The notes under the pieces were generated by a model. It worked only from the letters and a program-made list of their open reading frames with translations, searched no databases and had not been told where the DNA came from. The position numbers and the translations under genes are program-made. Shown here in pieces: positions 1 to 10,330 of a stretch of 64,000 nt of DNA; the first letter of the stretch is position 1; every line of letters starts with the position of its first letter. Source of the DNA: Gallionella sp. (GTDB lineage Bacteria; Pseudomonadota; Gammaproteobacteria; Burkholderiales; Gallionellaceae); NCBI GenBank assembly GCA_025350405.1, contig JANXXX010000021.1, positions 1 to 64,000 on the forward strand, written 5' to 3'.

Positions 1-1
1 T

Positions 2-133
2 CTTTACGGTCTTAAAAGAGCCACAAAAAATGCACTTTCGACCATTCAAAAAGTTGGTCGCACAACTAAATACTGTATGAACGCTTGTAACCATAAGTAT
101 CTCCAAGGATACACTGGTTACGAAACGCCCTAA
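2..133 (+). CDS. C-terminal end of an unknown protein, cut by the window edge
   Basis: An open frame runs from base 2 to a TAA at 131-133 and encodes about 43 residues ending in GYTGYETP. It is open at the window start, so only the tail of a gene would be visible. The stretch is rich in Lys, Thr and Tyr and has two Cys. I do not recognise the family. It is absent from the ORF track, probably because no start codon lies inside the window. It could be a chance frame. Confidence 0.3.
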   Translation, partial: LYGLKRATKNALSTIQKVGRTTKYCMNACNHKYLQGYTGYETP

Positions 134-163
134 TTACCAAAATTTATTACAAATTAATTCCCG

Positions 164-991
164 CTAACATCCCTTGAATTTATTTGCGGTACATTTTCTG
201 GCGAGTTCCTGCGCCTCGGCAATTTGGCCGACGGTCATACTCGCCGCCACCTCATCGCGACTCTGGATTATTTGCGTCTGCTGTTCTCTATCCACATGAG
301 CAGTCGCAATATTTAACCACATATACGACCGAACATAGCTTTGCGGAACACCCTGCCCTTTTTCATACATCACGCCAAGTGCTACTTGCGCTGGCGCATT
401 ACCTTGCTCTGCTGCCAGCCGATACCACTTCACCGCCTCCTTGTCATCCGGAAGAACGCCGTTTCCATTGGCATACATCCAACCAAGTCGTGCTTGTGAT
501 ATCGCATTGCCTTGTTCTGCTGCCAGCCGATACCACTTCACGGCTTCCTGGTAATTCTGAGGAATACCGCGTCCAATTTCATTCAACATCCCGAGGATGA
601 ATTGAGCGTCAACGCTTCCCTGTTCAGCGGCCTTTCTATACCACTTGGACGCTTCCTTAATATCTCGAGGACCACCCTGCCCTTTCTCGGTCATCGCCCC
701 AAGGTTGAATTGTGCTTGAACGTTGCCTTGCTCAGCGGCCTTTCGGTACCACGTCACCGCTTCCACAAAATCTAGAGGAATGCCCAGTCCTCTTTCATAC
801 ATAACCCCCAGGTTGAATTGCGCTTCAACACTACCCTGTTCTGCCAGGGACAAATATAACGTTGCCGCTTTTTCATAATTACCCATCGTGTAGGCACGCT
901 GGGCATCTGATAATGGATCGGCCATTGCCGGTCCGAGCAACACCAGCCAACACACCACAGCCGGCAACATTTGCTTGGGAAATTTATTCAT
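164..991 (-). CDS. Secreted Sel1-repeat (SLR) protein
   Basis: This protein carries five tandem Sel1-like repeats of about 36 residues, each following the pattern AEQGN.xAQ.xLGxMYExGxGV. Such repeats form alpha solenoids that scaffold protein contacts. The start at 991 (MNKFPKQML) gives a clean signal peptide ending near GPAMA-DP; the longer track ORF would bury it. The C-terminus (ARKCTANKFKGC) matches the neighbour at 1637-2398, so the two are paralogues that differ in repeat number. Export to the periplasm or beyond is inferred from the signal peptide. The partner is unknown. Confidence 0.85.
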   Translation of the reverse strand: MNKFPKQMLPAVVCWLVLLGPAMADPLSDAQRAYTMGNYEKAATLYLSLAEQGSVEAQFNLGVMYERGLGIPLDFVEAVTWYRKAAEQGNVQAQFNLGAMTEKGQGGPRDIKEASKWYRKAAEQGSVDAQFILGMLNEIGRGIPQNYQEAVKWYRLAAEQGNAISQARLGWMYANGNGVLPDDKEAVKWYRLAAEQGNAPAQVALGVMYEKGQGVPQSYVRSYMWLNIATAHVDREQQTQIIQSRDEVAASMTVGQIAEAQELARKCTANKFKGC

Positions 992-1315
992 TTTTCGTTC
1001 CACTCTATCGATGCCGAACCTTGATCGCATGCTGCCCCTCTCCCGCCCAGTGGCCAATATGCCAAGTCATCAAGATAGTATTATCATGCAGCACAGGATG
1101 CTCACTCCTCGCAGCGCGGGGAAAACAACGTAATGCAAAAATCCGCTAATCACAAACTAGGAAACGGGTCTCGCGTACCTCGTTGGACGGAATAAAGCAG
1201 ATGATCGGCGGAGAACTCACCCGAACATATCGCCGCACACCGCTTGATTGGCAAAGTCTGACTTCTTTAATTCACCCTGCAGCCAGGGGCTAGGGGTGGG
1301 CAGCCAGTGGATAGC
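992..1315. other. Intergenic region, about 320 bp, no feature recognised
   Basis: No convincing ORF, tRNA or repeat is seen here. It should hold the promoter of the Sel1 gene to its left and the 3' end of the small gene to its right. No promoter could be assigned with confidence. Confidence 0.4.
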
Positions 1316-1525
1316 TCAATAATAGCCAACTTCAGATGGGCAAAAATCAAAAAATTCCCGCCAGAACAGGATCATCTGGGTCGTATTGGCTACTCTGTAT
1401 TCACATTTCCACTGGGTTCGGCCCGCTATCGTCTGGATCAGCTCCTTGTTTCCGGTCCAAATTGCAGTTTCTGCAAACGCAGAGCCCGACGCCAATAGGC
1501 AAACAACCAAAAGAAACTTTCTCAT
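1316..1525 (-). CDS. Small secreted protein of unknown function (69 aa)
   Basis: The start at 1525 (MRKFLLVVCLLASGSAFA) follows a strong GGAGG site and gives a typical signal peptide cleaved after AFA. The mature part is about 50 residues with two Cys (KCEY and FCPSE) that could form a disulfide. The track ORF extends upstream without support. It lies between two Sel1-repeat genes on the same strand, with a gap of about 110 bp to the upstream one. I do not recognise the family. Confidence 0.65.
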   Translation of the reverse strand: MRKFLLVVCLLASGSAFAETAIWTGNKELIQTIAGRTQWKCEYRVANTTQMILFWREFFDFCPSEVGYY

Positions 1526-1636
1526 TACAACCTCCGAATTAACTCGCCGGGATAACTTTTCCTGCCATGCTGGTGTCTGGCCAGGAAGAGATGCCACTGC
1601 TCCCCCAGATTATAGACTGCACGCTGTGCGAACTTG

Positions 1637-2398
1637 CTAACAACCCTTGAATTTATTTTCGGTGCATTTTCTGGCTAGCTCTCGTGCTTCGGCAATTTGG
1701 TTAGCGGTCATACGATTTGCTATTGCCTCACGTAATAAAGTAACACGGATTTCAGTGAAATATTTTTGTACTGCACTATCATTGTCAATTGCAAGATTGA
1801 CCCACATATACGCCCGCACATTATCTTGAGGGACACCGTGCCCTAGCAAGTACAGCACGCCAAGCTCAACTTGCCCTTTAGAGTGCCCTTGTTCTGCGGC
1901 CAATCGAAACCATTGCGCTGCCTCCTTGTTGTCCTGGGGAACACCTTGGCCAAGGTAATACATTTTCCCGAGGTGGTTTTGTGCTGAGGCATTACCCTGC
2001 TCCGAGGCCAGCCGGAACCATTTTGCCGCCTCCAGGTAATCTTGTGCAACACCTTGGCCGGTGTAAAACATCACCCCGATGTTGTGCTGCGCAAAAGCAT
2101 TGCCCTGTTCTGCGGCCAGTCGAGACCATTTCATCGCCTCTTGATAATCTTGTTGGAAACCTTGCCCGAGATAAAACATCTTGCCGATATGATATTGTGC
2201 TGCAGCATTGCCCCGTTCTGCCAATGGCATGAATAACATTTTTGCTTTGGCATGATTGCCTGCAGCATAAGCATCCTGCGCATCTGATAGCTCATCGGCT
2301 ATTGCCTGTCCGGTCAACGCAAACAAACACACACCAATCAACATTACTTGATTTCGCAACTTATTAAGTCCCCATACTCTCTTATCGACACCCAACAT
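1637..2398 (-). CDS. Secreted Sel1-repeat protein, paralogue of the 164-991 gene
   Basis: Four Sel1 repeats follow a hydrophobic leader (MLIGVCLFALTGQAIA-DE). The tail ARKCTENKFKGC is nearly identical to that of the 297-aa neighbour, which shows a tandem duplication followed by loss or gain of repeats. The start is uncertain: ATG at 2398 is the most reasonable, but the leader could begin at the later ATG (MLIGV), and the track ORF to 2548 adds a non-homologous N-terminus. Function is inferred only as a scaffold-like exported protein. Confidence 0.8.
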   Translation of the reverse strand: MLGVDKRVWGLNKLRNQVMLIGVCLFALTGQAIADELSDAQDAYAAGNHAKAKMLFMPLAERGNAAAQYHIGKMFYLGQGFQQDYQEAMKWSRLAAEQGNAFAQHNIGVMFYTGQGVAQDYLEAAKWFRLASEQGNASAQNHLGKMYYLGQGVPQDNKEAAQWFRLAAEQGHSKGQVELGVLYLLGHGVPQDNVRAYMWVNLAIDNDSAVQKYFTEIRVTLLREAIANRMTANQIAEARELARKCTENKFKGC

Positions 2399-2678
2399 TG
2401 AACACCAGCTGCGCCGATGCCGCCAAACAATCAATTCACCAATTCCGGTAGGCATTAAATCAAACCAAAAGTTCATCAACTTGAATAACTGGCTAGAGGC
2501 TGGCTCACCACGTATGGCTGGCGCAGTATTTTGAATTGAATTTACCATTAATTAAATGGCTGACCCTATCTGCATAGCAAAAGCCGACAGCTGACGCCGC
2601 GTTAATGCGGCGTTAATAATTGCACCAAGCATTTTGCTTATCCCCGCATCGGGCTAGTGGTAAATTGCCAGTTACGCC

Positions 2679-2828
2679 CTATGCAATACGCTGGCCTGCT
2701 TCGGCGCACGGCCTGCCGGTAATGTAATCGGGGTTGGCTTTCTTGAAACGGCCTTTGTACAGAACGTCTTTCGACAGTTCAATCACATAGACGTGGTAGT
2801 GGTTGCGGCGTGCAATGGTTGTTTTCAA
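2679..2828 (-). pseudogene. Remnant resembling the N-terminus of a GIY-YIG-type protein
   Basis: Reading leftward from a TTG at 2828, about 49 residues include HYHVYVIELSKDVL and RFKKANPDYITGRPC. This resembles, from memory, the start of a GIY-YIG-like family (VYVIEL...NPxY.GKPC followed by xYVGxT). Right after GRPC the frame changes to AEAGQRIA and stops, where intact members continue with the catalytic part. I read it as a frameshifted, truncated remnant. An in-frame stop lies just upstream of the TTG. The family assignment is tentative. Confidence 0.35.
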
Positions 2829-3007
2829 TGGTTGCGTTCAGAAGAGTGCGCGCGTGTCTCGATGGCAAAGTGTACTCCGCCACAATTGCCGGGGGAGCCA
2901 GACACTATCTTTGAGTTTGCACAAGACGATAACCCTAAGCCTGATTGTCCAATTTTGGAACGTTGCTGCCAGTCGCGGCAGTCAGCCCTCGCTCGTCTCT
3001 GATCGAC

Positions 3008-4564
3008 TCAAGGCGTTGCGTGATTTATCCCCGCAGCATTCTCCCAATCTTTCGAATCATAAAACCGGATCGAATTGCGCCCTGCCTCTTTGGCTTTATA
3101 CATCGCCATATCGGCCCACTTGAGGATATCTTCGGTACTGGCTTCGTGATTGATAAACAACATCACGCCGATACTCGAAGTGCAATGATGCTCAATCGTA
3201 GACTTCACTCTGCCTTTTTGCTGGATTTTCAGTTCATAAGGTTCGGCCAGGGCGGCGCGTATTTTCTCGGCGACGATGCTGGCCAGCATGGTGGATTCGG
3301 CTTTGTCTATATCCAACTCGCTGAGCACGACCACAAACTCATCCCCGCCAAAACGCGCAACGGTGTCCACTTCGCGCACACAGCCATTAATGCGGCGCGC
3401 CACCTCCTTCAATAACAAGTCGCCCGCACGATGGCCATGCTGGTCATTCAGCGATTTGAAATTATCCATATCCAGAAACATCAGTGCGCCATAACGTCCG
3501 CTGCGTTTGCTGGTGGCCATTGCCTGGTTCAGCCTGTCATCCAGCATGCGGCGGTTGGGCAGTTGCGTCAATGTGTCAAAGAAAGCCAAACTTCGGATTT
3601 TCTCCTCGGCCTGCTTGTGCTCGGTGATGTCACGGGATACGACGATTACACGCGATGCCTGGTCATGACTATTCTTGATAAGTCCGCCGAGGGATTCCAT
3701 ATGGCGGATACTGCCGTCCGCCAGCACAAAACGGTACTCGATCTTCAATCCGGTTCCAGTTCGCACTGTTTCCCTGAATGCACTCTTGACATGTTCGCGG
3801 TCATCAGGATGAATATCGGCGAAAGAGTCCGTACCCTTCAGGCTTTCATGATCGCCAAAAAGCCGTGCATAGGACGGACTGTTATAAAGTCGCATCCCTT
3901 TCAGATCAAGCACCGCGACAAAGTCTTCGGTATTCTCGGCGATCATGCGAAAGAATTCCTCCTTCTCGCGCACAGACTCCTCGGCGCGCTTGCGTTCAGA
4001 GATGTCAGACATCACGATGCGCGCCACAGGATCTTCGTTTTCCTTCGACAGGCGCAGGCCATCCAGATAGACCGGCAGACGCGATCCATCGTCCCGCAGA
4101 ATGGCCAGTTCGCATGTCAATTTGTCATCGCGCCGCAGAACATTCATGAAATATCGATACCAGTGATCACGGTCTTCCGCTGCGATAAAATTGGCGAAGC
4201 GGCGGCGCAGCAGTTTGTTGCGCGCTTCTCCCAGCATAGTGGCACCGGTAAGGTTGATTTCGTCGATCATTCCCTCGCGGTTAAGCGAGATATAGCCGAC
4301 TGGCGAGAAGTCATAGAAGTTGACATAACGGTCACGGGATTCTTCTATGATGAGCTGCGCGCGCCGCAACTCATCGTTCTGCATTTCCAGCTCGATTTGA
4401 TGTACCTGAAGTTCATGAAGGATTTCCCCAACGGGACGAGTCGAGGCATCTTTTTGTTGCGGCATGCTTGCCAACTTTAACTCGGCTGCCGCCCGAAGCG
4501 CGCTGGCGAAACTCGCCTCGATTTCCGCTTTTTGTTTGTCCAAAATGTTTGGCTTGTTGCCCAT
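3008..4564 (-). CDS. PAS-PAS-GGDEF diguanylate cyclase
   Basis: This would make cyclic di-GMP from two GTP. An N-terminal coiled segment (LHELQVHQIELEMQ) leads into a PAS domain (roughly 80-200), a second PAS/PAC (roughly 210-330, ending VVSRDITEHKQAEE) and a GGDEF domain (roughly 335-500). The active site RFGGDEFVV is intact, and REVD five residues upstream fits the inhibitory RxxD site. No membrane segment is seen, so it is cytoplasmic. ATG 4564 follows GGAGG. It starts 10 bp after the response regulator gene ends, so the two are probably co-transcribed. The N-terminal module is closely related to that of the 25832-28075 protein. Confidence 0.93.
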   Translation of the reverse strand: MGNKPNILDKQKAEIEASFASALRAAAELKLASMPQQKDASTRPVGEILHELQVHQIELEMQNDELRRAQLIIEESRDRYVNFYDFSPVGYISLNREGMIDEINLTGATMLGEARNKLLRRRFANFIAAEDRDHWYRYFMNVLRRDDKLTCELAILRDDGSRLPVYLDGLRLSKENEDPVARIVMSDISERKRAEESVREKEEFFRMIAENTEDFVAVLDLKGMRLYNSPSYARLFGDHESLKGTDSFADIHPDDREHVKSAFRETVRTGTGLKIEYRFVLADGSIRHMESLGGLIKNSHDQASRVIVVSRDITEHKQAEEKIRSLAFFDTLTQLPNRRMLDDRLNQAMATSKRSGRYGALMFLDMDNFKSLNDQHGHRAGDLLLKEVARRINGCVREVDTVARFGGDEFVVVLSELDIDKAESTMLASIVAEKIRAALAEPYELKIQQKGRVKSTIEHHCTSSIGVMLFINHEASTEDILKWADMAMYKAKEAGRNSIRFYDSKDWENAAGINHATP

Positions 4565-4574
4565 TAGCGCCTCC

Positions 4575-5204
4575 TTACAATTTTTCCTGTAAGGCATATC
4601 GCACCAGGTCGGCCACACCTTTCAAACCAAGCTTGTTGAGCAAGTTAAACTTGTGTGTGCTGACCGTCTTGTCGCTGATAGCAAGTTGCTTGGCGATATC
4701 CTTGACGTTTTTTCCATCCACAAGCAGGTGGTATATCTGCCTTTCCCGATCGGACAGGAGGAGCTCAACAGGATCTTGCTCCAGTGGACCAGGGTAAAAC
4801 GCGATTTGCTCGGCCATTGCCGTGCTGAGGTATTTGCCTGTTGTGCTGACTTTGCGAATAGCCTCAAGCAGGGTCAAGGGCGAGCAATCCTTGCAGAGAT
4901 AACCGCATGCGCCTGCTTTCAGGGCGCGCACCACCACCCGTGTTTCATTATGCATGCTGAGCACGAGAATACACATGCCGGGATGGGTAGCCCTGACTTT
5001 TCTGATTAACTCTGTCCCGGATAGTCCGGGCATGGCCAGATCGAGCAACAACACATCCGTAAAGGTGTTGTTTAACTTTTCCAGCAGCTCGTCTCCGTTG
5101 GCAGCTTCGCCAACCACTTCGATATCCGGGAACAAACCCAAATATTGAACCAGACCTGCGCGAACCAGTTCATGATCATCAGCTATTAACAGACTAATTG
5201 CCAT
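4575..5204 (-). CDS. NarL/FixJ-type response regulator
   Basis: A receiver domain (residues 1-120) has the acidic pair in IADDHE, the phospho-acceptor Asp in VLLLDLAMPG, and LSMH and the Lys of LCKD at the expected positions. A LuxR-type HTH follows (LSDRERQIYHLLVDG...VSTHKFNLLNKL). It should be phosphorylated by an unseen kinase and bind DNA. ATG 5204 is preferred over the GTG at 5213 because GGGAG sits 8 bp upstream of the ATG but directly abuts the GTG. The diguanylate cyclase follows in the same operon, suggesting phosphorelay control linked to c-di-GMP. Confidence 0.93.
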   Translation of the reverse strand: MAISLLIADDHELVRAGLVQYLGLFPDIEVVGEAANGDELLEKLNNTFTDVLLLDLAMPGLSGTELIRKVRATHPGMCILVLSMHNETRVVVRALKAGACGYLCKDCSPLTLLEAIRKVSTTGKYLSTAMAEQIAFYPGPLEQDPVELLLSDRERQIYHLLVDGKNVKDIAKQLAISDKTVSTHKFNLLNKLGLKGVADLVRYALQEKL

Positions 5205-5793
5205 AGTTGCCACTCCCGAATTGCATCCACAACAATATTAAAATGGTTGCCGTGCACGATACTAACGCTATTCACCGCACCCTGCGTGAAGTTATATGCA
5301 GCGGCCATAAGTATCTCCATTCATCTCCGCGCGCCATCCCTATCCATGCCGGTCAACCTCACGCATCGGCATAACCATCCATCTGACCGCGCTGTCCATA
5401 GCAATCATCAGCAATATCAAGAAAATTCAATCACACGAATAACTGGAAAACATTCGCTATAGCAGAAGCTTGACTAATCTACTAATACATTATCGCCCGA
5501 TTTCATCAGCTAGTAACTAGGAAAATTCCTAGCCACGGACTAAATATAAATTTATTGACATCCCAGCTTTTGCCTATGGTTTTTAAACCCAATGCAACCA
5601 CAATACAAACAATGAATTACTGCTTGTCACCTCTGCCAGAAAACTGCCAGAAAACGCGAGATAACCTTACCGGCCAAGCAGCGCCGTAAAGCGCGCGACA
5701 TGCAAAATAACTAAGACACCGGGTGCAACTGCCAAATTCAAACCTGCGTTTTACCAATATGGCCACACAGTTTAATTACCCAAGGAGCACTAC
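5205..5793. other. Long AT-rich intergenic region between divergent transcripts
   Basis: No convincing gene is present in about 590 bp. It separates the leftward response-regulator operon from the rightward stress island and so should hold both promoters. Two small structures are visible: a palindrome CTAGGAAAATTCCTAG at 5517-5532, which could be an operator, and a tandem CTGCCAGAAAA pair near 5633-5654. Neither can be assigned to a regulator. Confidence 0.45.
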
Positions 5794-6000
5794 ATGAAAC
5801 TAAGCGATATCCGTTCCATTGCCAGAAAGCACAGTATCAAACTCGACCGCCTTTCAAAAACCGCGTTGATTAAAGCGATTCAGACCGAAGAAGGCAATTT
5901 CGCCTGCTTTGCTACCGCCAACAGCGGCGCATGCGATCAGTCCGGCTGTCATTGGCGTGAGGACTGCTTCGCAACGGCCCGGGGAGGGGAGTTGTCATGA
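5794..6000 (+). CDS. Small SAP-domain-like protein (68 aa)
   Basis: The start follows AAGGAG. The N-terminal 35 residues (MKLSDIRSIARKHSIKL...LIKAIQ) fit the helix-extended-helix SAP / Rho-N fold that binds nucleic acid. The C-terminal half has four Cys and a HWREDC segment, which might bind metal. Short proteins of this layout are known in betaproteobacteria as SAP domain-containing proteins. Nucleic-acid binding is inferred from the fold. It is the first gene of the stress island. Confidence 0.75.
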   Translation: MKLSDIRSIARKHSIKLDRLSKTALIKAIQTEEGNFACFATANSGACDQSGCHWREDCFATARGGELS

Positions 6001-6221
6001 ACCTATTAATAATTCGTCACACCGGCGTGGGCTGCAGTCCAGCTTATTGAAAAGCTTGGACTCCGGCCTGACTGACGGTCAGTTTACCCCAAGCCTGTCT
6101 AAGTGCCGGAATGACGAAATCTGAATTTTTGGAAATGCCCTCAAGTAGTAACAAGGGTGTAACAAGGCAGGCGTAACACAGCTCGCGGGAGCTTTTCCCG
6201 TTTTTTAAAAAAGGAAGAATC

Positions 6222-6437
6222 ATGGCAACAGGTACAGTCAAATGGTTTAACGATTCAAAGGGTTTTGGTTTCATCACTCCTGATGATGGCAGCGATGATT
6301 TGTTCGCGCATTATTCCGCGATCAATATGAACGGCTTCAAAACCCTCAAGGAGGGCCAGAAGATCAGCTTTGAAGTGACACAAGGCCCCAAGGGTAAACA
6401 AGCTTCCAACATCCAGGGCCTTAGTCGTCCCGGCTGA
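6222..6437 (+). CDS. Cold-shock protein, CspA family
   Basis: At 71 residues it has the usual family length. The RNA-binding motifs KGFGFITP (RNP1) and DLFAHYSAI (RNP2-like) are intact, and the protein starts [11 protein letters not shown] as in typical Csp proteins. It would bind single-stranded RNA and DNA and melt structured mRNA. The ATG follows AAGGAAG. About 220 bp of untranslated sequence lies upstream, with a small hairpin-like GCGGGAGCTTTTCCCG just before the ribosome site, which fits the long 5' leaders of csp mRNAs. Confidence 0.95.
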   Translation: MATGTVKWFNDSKGFGFITPDDGSDDLFAHYSAINMNGFKTLKEGQKISFEVTQGPKGKQASNIQGLSRPG

Positions 6438-6562
6438 TCGCGAGTTGGCTTTTGGCGAGTATTTTTTCGTTGGGAGAGTAACGGCTGGGAGATCGAGTCT
6501 TTGTTGTCGTGGTATTCGCCAAGCAGCCACAAAAAACTCACCGGCCGTTTATTGATGTTCTA

Positions 6563-6600
6563 CGCACTACTGATTGTTTTATGCACTACTGATTGTTTTA
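6563..6600. repeat. Two tandem 19-bp repeats upstream of hsp20
   Basis: The unit GCACTACTGATTGTTTTA occurs twice with a 19-bp period, ending 24 bp before the hsp20 ATG. It could be a binding site or a slippage product. No sigma-32 promoter could be identified around it. Confidence 0.7.
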
Positions 6601-6624
6601 TTCACTTAACCAAGGAGAAATAAA

Positions 6625-7077
6625 ATGAACAACATTACTCGTTTCAACCCATTCACCGAACTGGCCCGCTTCGACCCGCTCTGGGATATGGACGATGTCA
6701 TGAACAAATTCATGATGCGTCCTCTGTTGCGCGAAACGCTGGAGATGGAACCGCAGATCAAGATGGATGTACGGGAAGCTGACGGACAGTATCTGGTCAA
6801 GGCGGAAATCCCCGGCGTTAAAAAAGATGACATCCATGTGACCGTGGAAGGCAACCGAGTTTCCATCAGCGCCGAAGTCAAACAAGAAAAAGAAGCCAAA
6901 GAAGGCGAGCGGGTGATTCGCTGCGAGCGCAGTTACGGCATGGCCTCGCGCAGCTTCACCTTGGCGGACGAAGTCGAGCAAAGCAAAGTCCAGGCTAAGT
7001 ATGACAACGGCGTACTCGAGCTGACCTTGCCCAAGAAAGCCGGATCGTCGTCGCGCAAGGAGATTGCCATTTCATAA
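6625..7077 (+). CDS. Hsp20 / alpha-crystallin small heat-shock protein
   Basis: This ATP-independent holdase captures unfolding proteins as oligomers. The alpha-crystallin domain spans about residues 45-140 with the signature YDNGVLELTLPKK. The C-terminal IxI-type motif (EIAIS) that docks between subunits is present. Length (150 aa) is normal. The ATG follows AAGGAG. The groEL-like gene begins 109 bp downstream, so the two probably act and are expressed together. Confidence 0.95.
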   Translation: MNNITRFNPFTELARFDPLWDMDDVMNKFMMRPLLRETLEMEPQIKMDVREADGQYLVKAEIPGVKKDDIHVTVEGNRVSISAEVKQEKEAKEGERVIRCERSYGMASRSFTLADEVEQSKVQAKYDNGVLELTLPKKAGSSSRKEIAIS

Positions 7078-7171
7078 CTCAGTCGCTGGTGCGGGAACAA
7101 GCCGGTGTCTCTGGCTTGGACTGGCGGTGAGTAGTTTATCGGCACGGGCGTTGTCGGTCTGTGCAACCTAA

Positions 7172-8806
<1,635 letters not shown>

Positions 8807-8908
8807 TGGGCTAACCAGTGAATTTCGAGTGTAAATATTTAGGCGCGGCCAGTTGATCCGCAAAGTTGATCCACCAAATTTGACACAAACTGTAAACGAG
8901 GAAAAATA

Positions 8909-9133
8909 ATGAAACTCACTTCTATTTTACGAGCTGCATGGCTGATTGCTGGAATTAATTGGTTCAGCATACAAAACGCCAAAGCTGTTGAAACGATGGT
9001 AGGTAGCGCAGCAATTCCGTTCACTCAGTTGGATATATTCAGTGACGATGACGGATTCAATGTTGTGACCGTATCACTGATTAGTCTTGGTATTTTTTGC
9101 TTTATGAAACTTCGAGGAAGATCAAATGAATAA
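8909..9133 (+). CDS. Small exported or membrane protein, unknown (74 aa)
   Basis: It has an N-terminal signal-like segment (about residues 1-26, ending NAKA-VE) and a C-terminal hydrophobic stretch (VSLISLGIFCFM) followed by a basic tail (KLRGRSNE). This could be a secreted peptide held by a C-terminal anchor. The start follows GAGGAAAA. It overlaps the next small gene (ATG at 9126), so translation is probably coupled. No family recognised. Confidence 0.6.
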   Translation: MKLTSILRAAWLIAGINWFSIQNAKAVETMVGSAAIPFTQLDIFSDDDGFNVVTVSLISLGIFCFMKLRGRSNE

Positions 9134-9269
9134 AACTATTAACACTTCCGTGAGTCACGCAGCCATTCCTGATGGTTTGCATAAAGCTCACCGGCATGAT
9201 GTCTTCCAGGAGCATATGCATGAAGCCTACAAAGCAAAAGGCAAGCAGCGCCTCCCCCATCATGCCTGA
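9126..9269 (+). CDS. 47-aa protein resembling the N-terminus of the 9636 gene
   Basis: This frame is too short for the ORF track. It has its own GAGGAAG ribosome site and overlaps the end of the preceding gene. Residues 23-41 (RHDVFQEHMHEAYKAKGK) clearly match residues 15-33 of the BCAM0308-like protein at 9636 (RHDGLFQERVHDAYKLKGK). The zinc-ribbon part is missing. It is either the remnant of a duplicated gene or a real stand-alone N-terminal module. Confidence 0.5.
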   Translation: MNKTINTSVSHAAIPDGLHKAHRHDVFQEHMHEAYKAKGKQRLPHHA

Positions 9270-9355
9270 AGCTGTCGCATCCTGACCGATTTTGGCGTTG
9301 GGGGAGGTTGTACCAAGAGTTTAATTATTGATAACTATGAATAGGAGAATCAGCC

Positions 9356-9601
9356 ATGGATACCGCCAATATCAATACTCCCGACATCCTGATTTATGTG
9401 CATCCTGAGTTGTCTGCGGAAGGCCGCAGCAAGGTTGAGAATGAAGTGATGGGATGTGCTGGCGTCATCGCCGCAGATTTCGACCATAACAAACATCCGC
9501 ATGCCTTGATGGTGGTTTACAACTCGGATGCCACCAACTCGAATCAGATACTTGCGGCAGTGCGGAAATACGATCCTGCAGCTTCACTGGTGGGACTGTA
9601 A
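9356..9601 (+). CDS. 81-aa protein of unknown function, ferredoxin-like fold suspected
   Basis: The ATG follows AGGAGAATCAGCC. The pattern of hydrophobic strands and helices (DILIYVHPEL..., VIAADFDHN, ALMVVYNS, ILAAVRKYDP) suggests a beta-alpha-beta-beta-alpha-beta fold as in HMA domains, but the metal-binding CxxC is absent. It sits between two BCAM0308-type genes on the same strand. No function can be assigned. Confidence 0.65.
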   Translation: MDTANINTPDILIYVHPELSAEGRSKVENEVMGCAGVIAADFDHNKHPHALMVVYNSDATNSNQILAAVRKYDPAASLVGL

Positions 9602-9635
9602 TCGTTGAGATGATGCATTACCAAGGAGACATATC

Positions 9636-10142
9636 ATGAACACTCAAACTATTGCCAAAGGCTTTCGCCAAATCCAACGCCACGACGGCTTGTTCCAGGA
9701 GCGCGTGCACGATGCCTATAAATTAAAAGGGAAGCTGCCGGAACCGACTGTCTGTCCGCAATGCGGCGCAGTATTTCATACAGGCCGCTGGCAGTGGATA
9801 AAGGCGCCAGCAGGAGCTCATCAGGAAACATGTTCGGCCTGCCATCGCATCCACGACCATTTTCCCGCCGGTTTCCTTACCCTGAAGGGAGAGTTTTTGC
9901 GTACTCACCGCGACGAAATCATGCAGCTGATGCACAACCATGAAAAACATGAACGGGCAGAACATCCGCTCAAACGCATCATGGCGGTGGAAGTAGAAAA
10001 AGATGGTTCAACCCTGGTGACCACGACCGATATTCATCTTGCCCGCGGCATGGGCGAGGCGTTGCATCATGCCTACCAAGGCACGCTGGAGTATCACTAC
10101 AACCCGGAACAGAATCTGTTGCGGGTGAACTGGACGCACTAA
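9636..10142 (+). CDS. BCAM0308-like zinc-ribbon protein
   Basis: The N-terminus is a short charged segment. Two Cys pairs (CPQC about residue 39 and CSAC about residue 65) form a likely zinc ribbon. The C-terminal part is rich in His (MQLMHNHEKHERAEH) and ends NLLRVNWTH. From memory this matches the family called BCAM0308, found with stress genes in beta- and gammaproteobacteria; its function is unknown. The start follows AAGGAG. Metal or RNA binding is possible. The 9126 mini-gene shares its N-terminal motif. Confidence 0.75.
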   Translation: MNTQTIAKGFRQIQRHDGLFQERVHDAYKLKGKLPEPTVCPQCGAVFHTGRWQWIKAPAGAHQETCSACHRIHDHFPAGFLTLKGEFLRTHRDEIMQLMHNHEKHERAEHPLKRIMAVEVEKDGSTLVTTTDIHLARGMGEALHHAYQGTLEYHYNPEQNLLRVNWTH

Positions 10143-10330
10143 GAAGTGAAGCGTGCAGCCATACCAGTGCAGCGTGAGGGCAATATGATTTTTATTCCGT
10201 TGAAGTTTAAGGACGGGTGAGCGCCTTCATGATGTACTAACGGATACGACCTTAAAGCAGAAGTATGCAAGCGTATCATCGCCGACAAATCTTATTGCAG
10301 CATCACAACATCATTACGAGGAGCAAAGGC

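Noticed and set aside
3431-4480. 349-aa plus-strand ORF
   Set aside because: Antisense to the PAS-GGDEF gene, no recognisable motif.
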